From contig CAKUEM010000005.1 of NCBI GenBank assembly GCA_934646115.1, positions 7,375 to 71,374 of the forward strand: a stretch of DNA of 64,000 nucleotides, given 5' to 3'. This document shows positions 37,823 to 46,066 of this stretch, piece after piece. The position numbers and the translations under genes are program-made. Numbering within the stretch: the first letter of the stretch is position 1; every line of letters begins with the position of its first letter. The notes beneath the pieces are model-generated. The model was given only the letters and a program-made list of their open reading frames with translations, did not search any database and had not been told where the DNA came from. This stretch comes from an uncultured Oscillospiraceae bacterium. GTDB lineage: Bacteria; Bacillota; Clostridia; Oscillospirales; JAAYXM01.

Positions 37823-37839
37823 GGCAATGCTCCATTTCC

Positions 37840-38319
37840 TTAAACTTCTTCCGCCGCACGCATCGACTCAATGAGTTCCACGGCGTATTCCGGCGTGACC
37901 TTCGAATGAACGGTGTCGTTGATCATCATGACCGGCGCAAGACCGCATGCGCCAAGACATGACACGGTCTCCAACGTGAAGAGCATGTCATCCGAGGTGG
38001 TTTTGCCCTCAGAGAGCGCCAGCTTCTCCTTCAGCGCATTTAAGATCGGGATCGAATGCTTGACGTGGCAAGCCGTTCCGTCACAAATGCGGATGATGTA
38101 TTTGCCCTTCGGCTTGAGGGAAAAGTTTTCATAAAATGTTGCAATGCTATAGATTTTCGCCGGAGTCATGTCCAGCTTTGCGGAGAGGTGGTTGAGCGCC
38201 TCCTCCGGCAGATAGCGGAATTCCTTCTGCACGTCCTGGAGGATCGCAATGATATTCTGCTTGCTCGTATGGTGCGCGCGGATGATATCATCGACAACGG
38301 ATAAATCGATCGTACTCAT
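37840..38319 (-). CDS. hydC: Hydrogenase subunit HydC (NuoE-like)
   Basis: 159 residues. The helical N-terminus is followed by the thioredoxin-like [2Fe-2S] fold with Cys at 'CDGTACH' and 'CLGACGLAP', the NuoE pattern. First gene of the hydrogenase operon, directly behind the Rex-type operator and promoter. GGAAGGAG lies upstream of the start. Confidence 0.96.
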   Translation of the reverse strand: MSTIDLSVVDDIIRAHHTSKQNIIAILQDVQKEFRYLPEEALNHLSAKLDMTPAKIYSIATFYENFSLKPKGKYIIRICDGTACHVKHSIPILNALKEKLALSEGKTTSDDMLFTLETVSCLGACGLAPVMMINDTVHSKVTPEYAVELIESMRAAEEV

Positions 38320-38353
38320 GCTTTGCTCCTTCCAAATACGAATATCGTCTGGG

Positions 38354-38371
38354 TTGTTAAAGAAATCACAA
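38354..38371 (-). promoter_or_regulatory. Rex-type operator of the hydrogenase operon
   Basis: TTGTTAAAGAAATCACAA (plus strand) fits the Rex palindrome TTGTGA-N6-TCACAA with one mismatch. It begins 4 bases downstream of the -10 box and ends 35 bases before the hydC start, an ideal position for repression. Rex releases DNA when NADH is high, so H2 production would rise in reduced cells. rex is encoded at 61498-62124. Confidence 0.75.
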
Positions 38372-38375
38372 TGGT

Positions 38376-38404
38376 ATTTTACAACATATTTAAAAAAAGT
38401 TCAA
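38376..38404 (-). promoter_or_regulatory. Predicted promoter of hydCBA
   Basis: On the minus strand TTGAAC (38399-38404), 17-base spacer, TAAAAT (38376-38381). Confidence 0.75.
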
Positions 38405-38447
38405 GACGCAATATCGACCAAGAATCCCCTATTACGACATGCCCTTT

Positions 38448-39128
38448 TTATTCATATTTTGTCGATTCCTCCACCAGAACCGCGCGGCACGGCGCGCACG
38501 ACGTGTTTTCCACCGCGAGCGGCAGCGCAAACAGCCGATACCGCGCAAGCTCCGCGCGTTCTAAATTCACGCAGGGCGCAAGCATCAGCACGTCTGCGGC
38601 ATAAAATTTCGGGAAAAAACCCTCCGGATTTTCTAAATTCTCCCATCGTGGAAAATCCGTTCCCAAAATTGAAGGTTTCTGCGCGAGCAGCCAATCGATC
38701 GCGTCATGGGTAAAATAGGGCGACGCATCCAAAAACGCGGGCGCGCGCCAGTGCTTTCCCCAATCGGCGCAGACCAGGATCGCATCCCCCTCGCGCAGCA
38801 GCGCCGCGCCCGGCGCATGGGCAAGCGCCTCCGCCGTGACCGGGCGGCGCACGCCGTCCATTGAAAACGACGGAAGCCGCAGCACGACCGCCGGAACATT
38901 CGCAATGCGCGAAAGCGCAACCTGTTCAAGCGGATAAGAGCGCTCGCCCAAAAGATGCGCCGGTGTTTCCAGATACGTCCCGGTTTGCGAATGCAGCCCG
39001 TCAAAAATTTCGCAGTATACCTGCGTTTCCACCCAATCCACCTGCGGCAGTGGGCGGATATTGACCCGCGGAAACGGCGGCTCATAGTTCCACATTCCGT
39101 TATAAATTTTACCCGTGATATCGATCAT
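38448..39128 (-). CDS. Cyclase/kynurenine-formamidase-like family protein with altered metal motif
   Basis: 226 residues. The fold signature of the 'cyclase' hydrolase family is present ('MIDITGKIYNGMWNYEPPFP', 'ALLREGDAILVCADWGKHW', 'ILGTDFPRWE'). The metal motif H.GTH.D.P.H appears as 'SQTGTYLETPAH': the first two His positions read Gln and Tyr and Asp reads Glu, while the last His remains. Activity may differ from metal-dependent amide hydrolysis. Last gene of a three-gene set with the isomerase-like and acyltransferase-like genes. Confidence 0.75.
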   Translation of the reverse strand: MIDITGKIYNGMWNYEPPFPRVNIRPLPQVDWVETQVYCEIFDGLHSQTGTYLETPAHLLGERSYPLEQVALSRIANVPAVVLRLPSFSMDGVRRPVTAEALAHAPGAALLREGDAILVCADWGKHWRAPAFLDASPYFTHDAIDWLLAQKPSILGTDFPRWENLENPEGFFPKFYAADVLMLAPCVNLERAELARYRLFALPLAVENTSCAPCRAVLVEESTKYE

Positions 39129-39146
39129 AACCTATCCCCTTTCGCG

Positions 39147-39183
39147 GCAAAGCAAAGCGGCGCCAAGCGCCGCTTTGCTTTGC
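39147..39183. other. Long perfect hairpin in an intercistronic gap
   Basis: A 16-bp perfect stem (39147-39162 with 39168-39183, beginning GCAAAGCAAAGCGGCG) lies between the TIM-barrel gene and the cyclase-like gene. No T run follows, so it more likely affects mRNA stability or relative expression than ends transcription. Confidence 0.6.
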
Positions 39184-39196
39184 TATATGCGCTCCG

Positions 39197-39907
39197 CTAC
39201 ATTTCACAAAGCATCTGCAAAAAGTGCTCTGTCACTTCCTGCTGCGCATCGCCCGGCAAATAAGCCGCAAGCGAAAAATACCCATCAAACCCGCGCGCAA
39301 GAAGCGCGGACGCGCATTCCTTCACCTCCGCATTTCCATGCCCGGGCAGTACCGGTTTCGCGCCGTCATACAGCGCGTCATTCACGCGCAGCATGCGGAT
39401 ATCATTGCGGTATTTGTTTTTATACATCACCTGCAAAAACGGATTTCTGCCCTCCTGCACATACGCCGCCGGGTTAAAGATCAGCCCCGTATTGTCCGCG
39501 CGCAGCCTGCCATAGCACGCCGCGTCAAAGCACGCGCACGCGCCGCCCGGTTCAAACACAACCTGCAGATCAAGCGCCGCCGCCATCGCGATCACCTCGC
39601 GCAGCTGCTCAAGCGTCTGCTCGGAAACGTCGCGCAGCGCCGCAAGATCAAGCTTTATGTATTCCACATGCAGCAGCGCGCACGCGCGAAATGCGCGCAG
39701 ATAGGCCGCCTTGTCAGAAAACGGGATCGACAGCGTGTACAGCACGATACGCTGCATCGTGCCGATCAGCTCCTCGCGCACATCCTCGAGCTGATCCGGC
39801 GTCATCTCCGCAAGCGGCGCGCCGAAAAATCCATCCGCGATCTCAAGGTTTGGAATGCCGCTATACGGCGCCTCGTCCGCGCGGAGCTCCACAGAAAAAC
39901 GATACAT
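39197..39907 (-). CDS. TIM-barrel sugar-phosphate isomerase/epimerase-like protein
   Basis: 236 residues. The pattern fits the AP-endonuclease-2/xylose-isomerase-like TIM barrel: late strands 'LQVVFEPGGACACFD' (Glu ligand position), 'TGLIFNPAAYVQEG' and 'MLRVNDALYDGAKPVLPGHGNAEVKECASALLARGFDGYFSLAAY'. The usual metal ligands are only partly recognisable. The ATG at 39907 overlaps the stop of the upstream gene by one base, and GGGGAGGTG precedes it. The substrate is unknown. Confidence 0.7.
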   Translation of the reverse strand: MYRFSVELRADEAPYSGIPNLEIADGFFGAPLAEMTPDQLEDVREELIGTMQRIVLYTLSIPFSDKAAYLRAFRACALLHVEYIKLDLAALRDVSEQTLEQLREVIAMAAALDLQVVFEPGGACACFDAACYGRLRADNTGLIFNPAAYVQEGRNPFLQVMYKNKYRNDIRMLRVNDALYDGAKPVLPGHGNAEVKECASALLARGFDGYFSLAAYLPGDAQQEVTEHFLQMLCEM

Positions 39908-40698
39908 TATGCCTGCACCTCCCCGCGGAATTTTTGATGCGCCTGTGCGCAATATTCGCACGCCGCATTGTCGCACATGAAGAACATCGGCTCATTCTGA
40001 AGGATCTCAAGCCCCAAATCGATCATTTTTGCCGCGTCGATCACCTTGACCACCGCGCGCCCGCAGCGCCCCTCGGTCAGCGCGCCCGCACGCCGCAGAA
40101 CCGGCGTAAAGCGCAGGAAATCGCGATGCCCGGGCGGGAATTTTTTTATAAGAACCGTTTTGCTTCTAAAATCCTCCACATAGACCGGCGCGGGCAGCGA
40201 AAGTTCCTCCAAATAGCAGGAATCCATCAAGTCCTCGATCGCGTGGAGCGTGGTGTTTCGATTCATGTCGACCCCAAGCAGAACGACCTTTCCGCCCATA
40301 TCCCGAAGCTTTAAATAGGGCGAGCCCTCGCCGCAGCCGGTCGTTTCACCGTGCCCGGCGCAAAGCTCCTCCGCCCGCGCGCCCAGCGCAACGATCGAAT
40401 GCACCGGATGCCAACTGCGCTGCGCCCCGGGGCGCGCGCGCATCGTTTCTGAAATTTTGCCCACGGTGGACGGCGTGCGCGCCGGGTCGAACGCCTCCGT
40501 CTCTGAAATTGCAAGCGTGGAAGCGGCAAACGTTCCCTCCGGACCGAGCACATCAAGCACCGCGTCGATCACCGCGTCCGCGCCGCCCTCCACAAAGCCA
40601 ATGCTGGAAAGGGAGCTGTGCATCAGGATAACATCGCCGCGCGAAATGCCGCAAAGGCTTAAATCAAAAGCAATTTGCTCGCGTGTCACTGTGTTCAT
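39907..40698 (-). CDS. AAC(3)-like (Antibiotic_NAT) acyltransferase
   Basis: 263 residues. Family motifs: 'GDVILMHSSLSSIGFVEGG' near the N-terminus, 'FDPARTPSTVGKISETMRARPGAQRS' and 'HPVHSIVALG' with the catalytic-region His, then 'GKVVLLGVDMNRNTTLHAIED'. The family includes aminoglycoside 3-N-acetyltransferases but also metabolic acyl-CoA transferases. A C-terminal Cys cluster 'MCDNAACEYC' (about 239-248) is unusual. It leads a coupled three-gene set with a TIM-barrel protein and a cyclase-like protein, so a metabolic role is more likely than drug resistance. Confidence 0.82.
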   Translation of the reverse strand: MNTVTREQIAFDLSLCGISRGDVILMHSSLSSIGFVEGGADAVIDAVLDVLGPEGTFAASTLAISETEAFDPARTPSTVGKISETMRARPGAQRSWHPVHSIVALGARAEELCAGHGETTGCGEGSPYLKLRDMGGKVVLLGVDMNRNTTLHAIEDLMDSCYLEELSLPAPVYVEDFRSKTVLIKKFPPGHRDFLRFTPVLRRAGALTEGRCGRAVVKVIDAAKMIDLGLEILQNEPMFFMCDNAACEYCAQAHQKFRGEVQA

Positions 40699-40845
40699 GC
40701 GTAAGACAACCTCCTCATTTCATTGGATTTCTGCCTAAATTATAGCATATTATTTTGGATTTTTATAGACATTTCATGCAAAAAAAATTATCATTTTTTA
40801 CACAATGTGCCTGGCAGTATCATAACAGGTCGGCGCAGTCTGTAC

Positions 40846-40874
40846 TTGACAGAAGGCGAAAATTTGAGTACCAT
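40846..40874 (+). promoter_or_regulatory. Predicted promoter of the glycolipid gene pair
   Basis: Perfect TTGACA (40846-40851), 17-base spacer, TACCAT (40869-40874), 22 bases before the next ATG, which also has GGAGG. Confidence 0.65.
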
Positions 40875-40896
40875 CTAAAGCAAAGGAGGCGGGCGT

Positions 40897-41997
40897 ATGA
40901 ATATTTTAATTCTTTCGTGCAACACCGGCGAGGGACATAACGCCGCGGGCCGCGCGATCCTGCATGAGCTGCAGCGCCGCCATATTCCCTGCGAGATGGC
41001 GGACGCGCTCCATTTCGCGGGCGACCGGGTCTCGCGCCGCATCTCAAGCAGTTATACCGCGATCACCACCCGGGCTCCGACCGTATTTCGCGCCATGTAC
41101 CGCGCGGGCGATTTTATCAGCTCAAGCCGGCATAAATCCCCGGTTTATCTGCTCAATCGCCTGTATCAAGGCGCGGTTTTGGATTATATCCGTGCGCACC
41201 GTATCACCTGCGTGGTCATGCCGCATCTGTTCCCCGCGCAAACGTTGACCGCGCTTCGCCACGAGCATGGGCTTACCATCCCCACGCTCGCGGTCGCGAC
41301 GGATTACACCTGCATCCCGTTCTGGGAGGAGACCGAGACGGACCGCTATGTCATCCCGCATCCCGCGCTTGCGCAGGAATTTATCGCAAAGGGGATTCCG
41401 GCGGATAAGCTGCTGCCTTATGGCATCCCGGTCGAGCGCGCGGTATTTGAAAAAGAGGATCGCGCGCAGGCGCGCGCGGCGCTTGGTCTTGCGCCGGATC
41501 GCCCGGTGTTTCTCATTATGTCGGGCAGCATGGGCTATGGCGATCTCTCGGCGCTGGTATCCTCCTATTCCGGCGAGGCGCAGCTCGTGGTTCTGTGCGG
41601 GCGCAACGAAAAGCTGCGGCGCTCGCTTTCCGCGCTGCGGCGCGATGTGGTGCTCGTGCCATTTACGCAAGACGTGCCGCGCTATCTCTCCGCGGCGGAC
41701 GTTCTGTTCACCAAGCCCGGCGGGCTGACCAGTACGGAGGCGGCGGTGCATAATATTCCGCTTGTGCATACCGCGCCGATCCCCGGCTGCGAAACGCGCA
41801 ATGCAGAATTTTTTGTATCGCGCGGGCTGTCTTTGTTTGGAAAATCCGCGCCCGATGCGCTGGAAGCGGCGGATACGCTGCTTCACGATGCGGCGTTGCG
41901 CGGGCGCATGCTTTCTGCGCAGCGCGCGGAGATCAACCCGCACGCATGCGAGCAGATCTGTAACTGGATCGTCGCGCACGCGGAGGGCAGGGCATGA
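40897..41997 (+). CDS. MGDG-synthase/UgtP-like glycosyltransferase (GT28)
   Basis: 366 residues, GT-B fold. The N-terminal domain starts 'ILILSCNTGEGHNAAGRAI', the acceptor-side motif of the MGDG synthase family; 'FTQDVPRYLSAADVLFTKPGGLTSTEAA' (about 249-276) is the nucleotide-sugar site of GT28 enzymes. Such enzymes add sugar to diacylglycerol to make membrane glycolipids, which fits the PlsY-like acyltransferase directly downstream (4-base overlap). The donor sugar is unknown. Confidence 0.88.
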   Translation: MNILILSCNTGEGHNAAGRAILHELQRRHIPCEMADALHFAGDRVSRRISSSYTAITTRAPTVFRAMYRAGDFISSSRHKSPVYLLNRLYQGAVLDYIRAHRITCVVMPHLFPAQTLTALRHEHGLTIPTLAVATDYTCIPFWEETETDRYVIPHPALAQEFIAKGIPADKLLPYGIPVERAVFEKEDRAQARAALGLAPDRPVFLIMSGSMGYGDLSALVSSYSGEAQLVVLCGRNEKLRRSLSALRRDVVLVPFTQDVPRYLSAADVLFTKPGGLTSTEAAVHNIPLVHTAPIPGCETRNAEFFVSRGLSLFGKSAPDALEAADTLLHDAALRGRMLSAQRAEINPHACEQICNWIVAHAEGRA

Positions 41998-42614
41998 GCG
42001 CGGCGCTTTTGTGGACAGGGGTCGGTTATCTTTCGGGCGGGATGCTGTTTTCGCAGTGGCTTCCGCTTCTGGTGTATCACATCGATGTGATCGCGCAAAG
42101 CCCGGATCACAATCCGGGCACGGCAAACGCCATGCGCCTGACCAATGTGATGTTCGGGCTGCTCTGCCTTGCGCTTGAGCTTTTAAAGGGCGCGCTTCCG
42201 GTCTATTTTGCCGCGCGCACGGTCGATCCGCGCTCTTTTCTCTTTTGCCCGGTGCTGGTTGCGCCGGTGCTCGGGCATGCGTTTTCGCCCTATTTGCGGC
42301 TGCACGGCGGCAAAGCGATCGCGGTGTCGTTCGGCGTTCTGCTCGGCTTTTCGCCCTACAGCCGCATGGTATTTTCGCTTGCCGCGGCGCTTGTGTTTTT
42401 CTCTACCGTCCTGCGCATCTCCCCAAATGCCTGGCGCGTTTGTGTGTCGTATCTGTGCTTTTGCGCGCTCTGCCTTTTGATCGGCTCGCCGACCGCCATG
42501 GTGGAGGCGGGGCTGATCTCCTGCATCGTGATTGCAAAGCATGTTCGCGATTGCGCGCATTGTGCGCCGTCTATTTCGTTTTTACGCTGGGAATACCCTA
42601 TGCGCAAGCAATAG
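41994..42614 (+). CDS. PlsY-like glycerol-3-phosphate acyltransferase
   Basis: 206 residues, membrane protein. PlsY motifs: 'HNPGTANAMRLTN' (close to the family's S.N.GTTN..R), 'LELLKGALPVY' and 'GHAFSPYLRLHGGKAIAVSFGVLLG'. PlsY uses acyl-phosphate to acylate glycerol-3-phosphate, the first step to phosphatidic acid. It is coupled to the glycolipid glycosyltransferase. The C-terminus is longer and less conserved than in typical PlsY, so it may be a paralog. Confidence 0.82.
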   Translation: MSAALLWTGVGYLSGGMLFSQWLPLLVYHIDVIAQSPDHNPGTANAMRLTNVMFGLLCLALELLKGALPVYFAARTVDPRSFLFCPVLVAPVLGHAFSPYLRLHGGKAIAVSFGVLLGFSPYSRMVFSLAAALVFFSTVLRISPNAWRVCVSYLCFCALCLLIGSPTAMVEAGLISCIVIAKHVRDCAHCAPSISFLRWEYPMRKQ

Positions 42615-42687
42615 ACTCTCAAAACGCGCCGCCTGTTTTCGGGCGCGCCGTATATCCGCGCAAAGCCAAAGCTTATCTCTTTATATG

Positions 42688-42719
42688 AAAAAACGGATGG
42701 CAATTTGCCATCCGTTTTT
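42688..42719. terminator. Bidirectional terminator
   Basis: AAAAACGGATGGCAA (42689-42703) pairs with TTGCCATCCGTTTTT (42705-42719). It separates the PlsY-like gene and the convergent ABC-F gene. Confidence 0.88.
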
Positions 42720-42738
42720 GTATTATCAGAATTATATA

Positions 42739-44340
42739 TTACAGTATGTTATTCTCTTTCTTCCATTCGATGTATTCATCATAGGTGCAGGAACGGTCGA
42801 TCACGCCGTCCTCGCGCAGCTCAATGATACGGTTTGCGATCGTATTGATAAACTCATGGTCATGGGACGTGAAGATCACGTTGCCCTTAAAATCGCAAAG
42901 ACCCTGGTTGACCGCGGTGATCGATTCCAGATCCAGGTGGTTTGTCGGCTGATCAAGCACCAGGATATTCGCGCCGAACATCATCATGCGCGAGAGCATG
43001 CAGCGCACGCGCTCGCCGCCGGAAAGCACCTGCACGGACTTGAAGACCTCTTCGCCGGAAAACAGCATCCGCCCCAAAAAACCGCGCAGATAGGTCTCTG
43101 TCTGATCCTTGGAATACTGGCGCATCCAGTCGATGATCGAGAGCGGGCAATCGTCGAAAAACGCGCCGTTATCCTTTGGAAAATATGACTGCGACGTGCT
43201 GATGCCCCACTTATAGCTGCCGGACGCCGCATCGCGCTCGCCCATCAAAACCTGCAGCAGCGCGGTCGCGGCCAGCTCATTTTCCGCAAGGATCGCGATT
43301 TTATCGCCGCGCCCGAGCCGGAACGACACATTCTGAAACAGCACCTCGCCGTCTGCGCTGCACGAAAGATCCTCTACCGCAAGCAGCTCCTTACCCGGCT
43401 CACGATCCATCTCAAAGCCGACGAACGGATAACGCCGGCTGGAAGCGGGCAGCTCTTCGATCGTCATTTTATCCAGCAGCTTGCGGCGCGAGGTCGCCTG
43501 CCGCGATTTTGACTTATTGGCAGAAAAGCGGCGGATAAATTCCTCCAGCTCGCGGATCTTTTCCTCCGCCTTTTTATTCTGCTGCTTGACCATGCGCTGG
43601 ATCAGCTGGCTGGAATCATACCAAAACTCATAGTTGCCGACATACATGCGGATCTTATTGTAATCGATATCCACAATATGCGTACACACGGTGTTTAAAA
43701 AGTGGCGGTCATGCGATACCACAATGACCGTGCCGGGGTATTCCATCAAAAAATCCTCCAGCCAGTCGACCGCGAGCACGTCTAAATGGTTGGTCGGCTC
43801 GTCGAGCAGGATGATATCCGGCTCGCCAAACAGCGCCTGCGCGAGCAGGATCTTGACCTTTTCGTTGCCGCCAAGCCCCGCCATCTGCGCCTCTAATATG
43901 CTCTCCGGCAGACCGAGACCCTGCACCAGGCGCGACGCCTCGCTCTCCGCCTCCCAGCCGTTTAACTCGGCAAACTGTCCTTCCAGCTCGGAAACGCGAA
44001 TTCCGTCTTCATCGTTAAAATCCGGCTTCTCATACAGCGCTTCTTTTTCCTTCATGATATCATACAGCTTGCGGTTGCCCATAATGATCGTGTCGAGCAC
44101 GCTGTATTCATCAAACGCAAAATGATCCTGCTTGAGTACCGACATGCGAATTTCCGGCGGGATGATGACCTCGCCGCTCGTCGGCTCCAGCACGCCGGAT
44201 AAAATTTTTAAAAACGTAGATTTCCCCGCGCCGTTCGCGCCGATCACACCGTAGCAGTTGCCGGGCGTGAATTTTAAATCTACGTCTTTAAATAAATCCG
44301 TTCCGTCAAAATTCAAGCTGAGATTGGATACTGTAATCAT
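42739..44340 (-). CDS. ABC-F family ATPase (YkpA/YbiT-like)
   Basis: 533 residues, two ABC domains joined by a charged linker (about 235-310), no membrane part; ABC-F proteins act on the ribosome. Domain 1 Walker A 'GANGAGKSTFL' and Walker B 'IILLDEPTNHLD' are intact, but its signature reads 'GLGGNEKVK' in place of LSGGE. Domain 2 has a lost Walker A ('LAENELAATALL') but an intact signature 'LSGGERVR'. One composite site is therefore complete and the other degenerate, a trend also seen in the YbiT subfamily. It lies upstream of nothing obvious; ung follows in the same direction on its 5' side. Confidence 0.93.
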   Translation of the reverse strand: MITVSNLSLNFDGTDLFKDVDLKFTPGNCYGVIGANGAGKSTFLKILSGVLEPTSGEVIIPPEIRMSVLKQDHFAFDEYSVLDTIIMGNRKLYDIMKEKEALYEKPDFNDEDGIRVSELEGQFAELNGWEAESEASRLVQGLGLPESILEAQMAGLGGNEKVKILLAQALFGEPDIILLDEPTNHLDVLAVDWLEDFLMEYPGTVIVVSHDRHFLNTVCTHIVDIDYNKIRMYVGNYEFWYDSSQLIQRMVKQQNKKAEEKIRELEEFIRRFSANKSKSRQATSRRKLLDKMTIEELPASSRRYPFVGFEMDREPGKELLAVEDLSCSADGEVLFQNVSFRLGRGDKIAILAENELAATALLQVLMGERDAASGSYKWGISTSQSYFPKDNGAFFDDCPLSIIDWMRQYSKDQTETYLRGFLGRMLFSGEEVFKSVQVLSGGERVRCMLSRMMMFGANILVLDQPTNHLDLESITAVNQGLCDFKGNVIFTSHDHEFINTIANRIIELREDGVIDRSCTYDEYIEWKKENNIL

Positions 44341-44376
44341 AAAAACTCCTTCGTGACCCTGTTTTTCGCGCGCGTT

Positions 44377-45054
44377 TTATTCGATATTCGGAAGCTGCCA
44401 TTGAATCGGCGGCAGATTTTCCGCCTCAAGCAGCGCATTTGTTTTTGAAAAATGGCGGCAGCCGAAAAAGCCCCGGCTTGCCGAAAGCGGGCTGGGGTGC
44501 GGCGCGCGCAGCACCATATGCCGCAAATTGGTAACCAGCGCTTCCTTTGCGAGCGCATTCTTGCCCCAAAGCAGGAAAATCAGCGGCTGCTCCCGCTCGT
44601 TTAAGCAGGTGATCACCCGATCGGTAAACTGCTCCCACCCGCGACCGCGATGCGAGTTCGGCTCGTTCGCGCGCACGGTGAGCGCCGTGTTTAACAGCAG
44701 CACGCCCTGCTTTGCCCACGGGACCAGATAGCCGTTATTTGGGATCGTGATCCCCACATCGGTCTGCTGCTCTTTAAAAATATTCACAAGCGACGGCGGC
44801 GCAGGCACGCCGGGCTGAACCGAAAACGCAAGTCCATGCGCCTGCCCCTCGCCATGATAGGGATCCTGCCCGAGGATGACCACGCGCACGTCCGCATACG
44901 GCGTGAGCCGCAGGGCGTTAAAAATATTCTCCCGCGCGGGATATACCGTTGCATGCTGATATTCTTCCTCTAAAAATGCTTGCAGCGCAAGAAAATAATC
45001 CTTAGAAAATTCGTCTTGCAGCAGCGCGTCCCAATCATTTCCGAATGTCGGCAT
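44377..45054 (-). CDS. ung: Uracil-DNA glycosylase
   Basis: 225 residues, family 1. Catalytic 'VVILGQDPYHGEGQAHGLAFSV' (Asp in GQDPYH) and the His loop 'APHPSPLSASRGFFGCRHF' are intact, with 'LLLNTALTVRANEPNSHRGRGWEQFTD' between. It removes uracil from DNA. The start overlaps the aldo/keto reductase stop by 20 bases. Confidence 0.97.
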   Translation of the reverse strand: MPTFGNDWDALLQDEFSKDYFLALQAFLEEEYQHATVYPARENIFNALRLTPYADVRVVILGQDPYHGEGQAHGLAFSVQPGVPAPPSLVNIFKEQQTDVGITIPNNGYLVPWAKQGVLLLNTALTVRANEPNSHRGRGWEQFTDRVITCLNEREQPLIFLLWGKNALAKEALVTNLRHMVLRAPHPSPLSASRGFFGCRHFSKTNALLEAENLPPIQWQLPNIE

Positions 45055-46066
45055 CCCGTACCTTCAGCTCCTCATATAATTTCCGATAGCGCGCAAGCTC
45101 GCGGCGGAGCAGCGCCGGCGTATCCAGCCCGTAGGGGCAATGCTGCTTGCAGTGCCCGCAGCCGATGCACTTCTCAATCAAATTCATTTTATCGCGCCAT
45201 TCATCGCTTAAATAATTTTCATACGGCGCGCGGCCGATCAAAAACGAAATGCGCGCCGCCGTCCAGATCTCGATGCCGGCAGGGCATGGCATACAATAGC
45301 CGCAGCCGCGGCAGAAATCGCCGCCCAGATCGCGCCGCTGCTGTGCGATCGCCGTTTCGATCTCTGCGTTATCCTCCGGCGGATTTTGCTCAAGCGCAAG
45401 CCATTCTTCCAGTTCCTCCATCCGCTGCACGCCATAAATCGGCACAACGTTTGGGTATCGGTCAAGAAACGCGAACGCCGCGCGCGCGTTTGAGATCAGC
45501 CCGCCCGAGATCGCCTTCATCGCGATAAAGCCGATATCCCGCTCGGCGCAAAGGCGAACCAGCTCGGTCTCCGTCTCGCCGGAAAGCAGACAGAACGGAA
45601 ATTGCAGCGTTTCAAACAGACCAGACTCAATCGCTGCGCGCGCCACGCCCGGGCGATGGTTCGTGATGCCGATATGGCGGATCTTTCCCGCCTTCTTCGC
45701 CTGCAACAGAAAATCATAGATCTCGTCCGAGGGCAGCTCCGCCGGGTTGTGCAGCTGATAAATATCGATATAATCGGTTTTCATGCGGCGCAGGCTTAAA
45801 TCCAGATTGCGGCGCACCGTGTCGAGATCCTCCATCGATGTTTTTGTGGAAATAATGATCTTGTCGCGCACGTCGGCGAGCGCGTAGCCGATTTTTTCCT
45901 CGCTGTCGGTATAGGCATTTGCCGTGTCGAAATAATTCACGCCCGCATCATATGCGCGGCGCAGCAGCCGCGCCGCCTCGTCGAACGACACACGCTGAAT
46001 GGGCAACGCGCCAAACGACGTTTTCGTGACCATCAGCCCGGTTTTTCCCAGCCGTACTTTTCTCAC
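45035..46066 (-). CDS. Aldo/keto reductase with C-terminal [4Fe-4S] ferredoxin domain
   Basis: 343 residues. Aldo/keto reductase barrel (about 1-250) with catalytic residues: Asp and Tyr in 'FDTANAYTDSE', Lys in 'IISTKTS' and His in 'IYQLHNP'. The C-terminal part carries two ferredoxin-like Cys groups: 'CRGCGYCMPCPAGIEI' and 'CIGCGHCKQHCPYGLDT'. This AKR-ferredoxin type is common in anaerobes; its substrate is unclear. It overlaps the flavodiiron protein stop by 4 bases and so may share its redox role. Confidence 0.93.
   Translation of the reverse strand: MRKVRLGKTGLMVTKTSFGALPIQRVSFDEAARLLRRAYDAGVNYFDTANAYTDSEEKIGYALADVRDKIIISTKTSMEDLDTVRRNLDLSLRRMKTDYIDIYQLHNPAELPSDEIYDFLLQAKKAGKIRHIGITNHRPGVARAAIESGLFETLQFPFCLLSGETETELVRLCAERDIGFIAMKAISGGLISNARAAFAFLDRYPNVVPIYGVQRMEELEEWLALEQNPPEDNAEIETAIAQQRRDLGGDFCRGCGYCMPCPAGIEIWTAARISFLIGRAPYENYLSDEWRDKMNLIEKCIGCGHCKQHCPYGLDTPALLRRELARYRKLYEELKVRDADIRK

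Noticed and set aside
39907..40698. Aminoglycoside resistance gene
   Set aside because: The family match is real but it includes metabolic acyltransferases; the gene sits in a chromosomal metabolic set and has an extra Cys cluster, so a resistance call is not supported.
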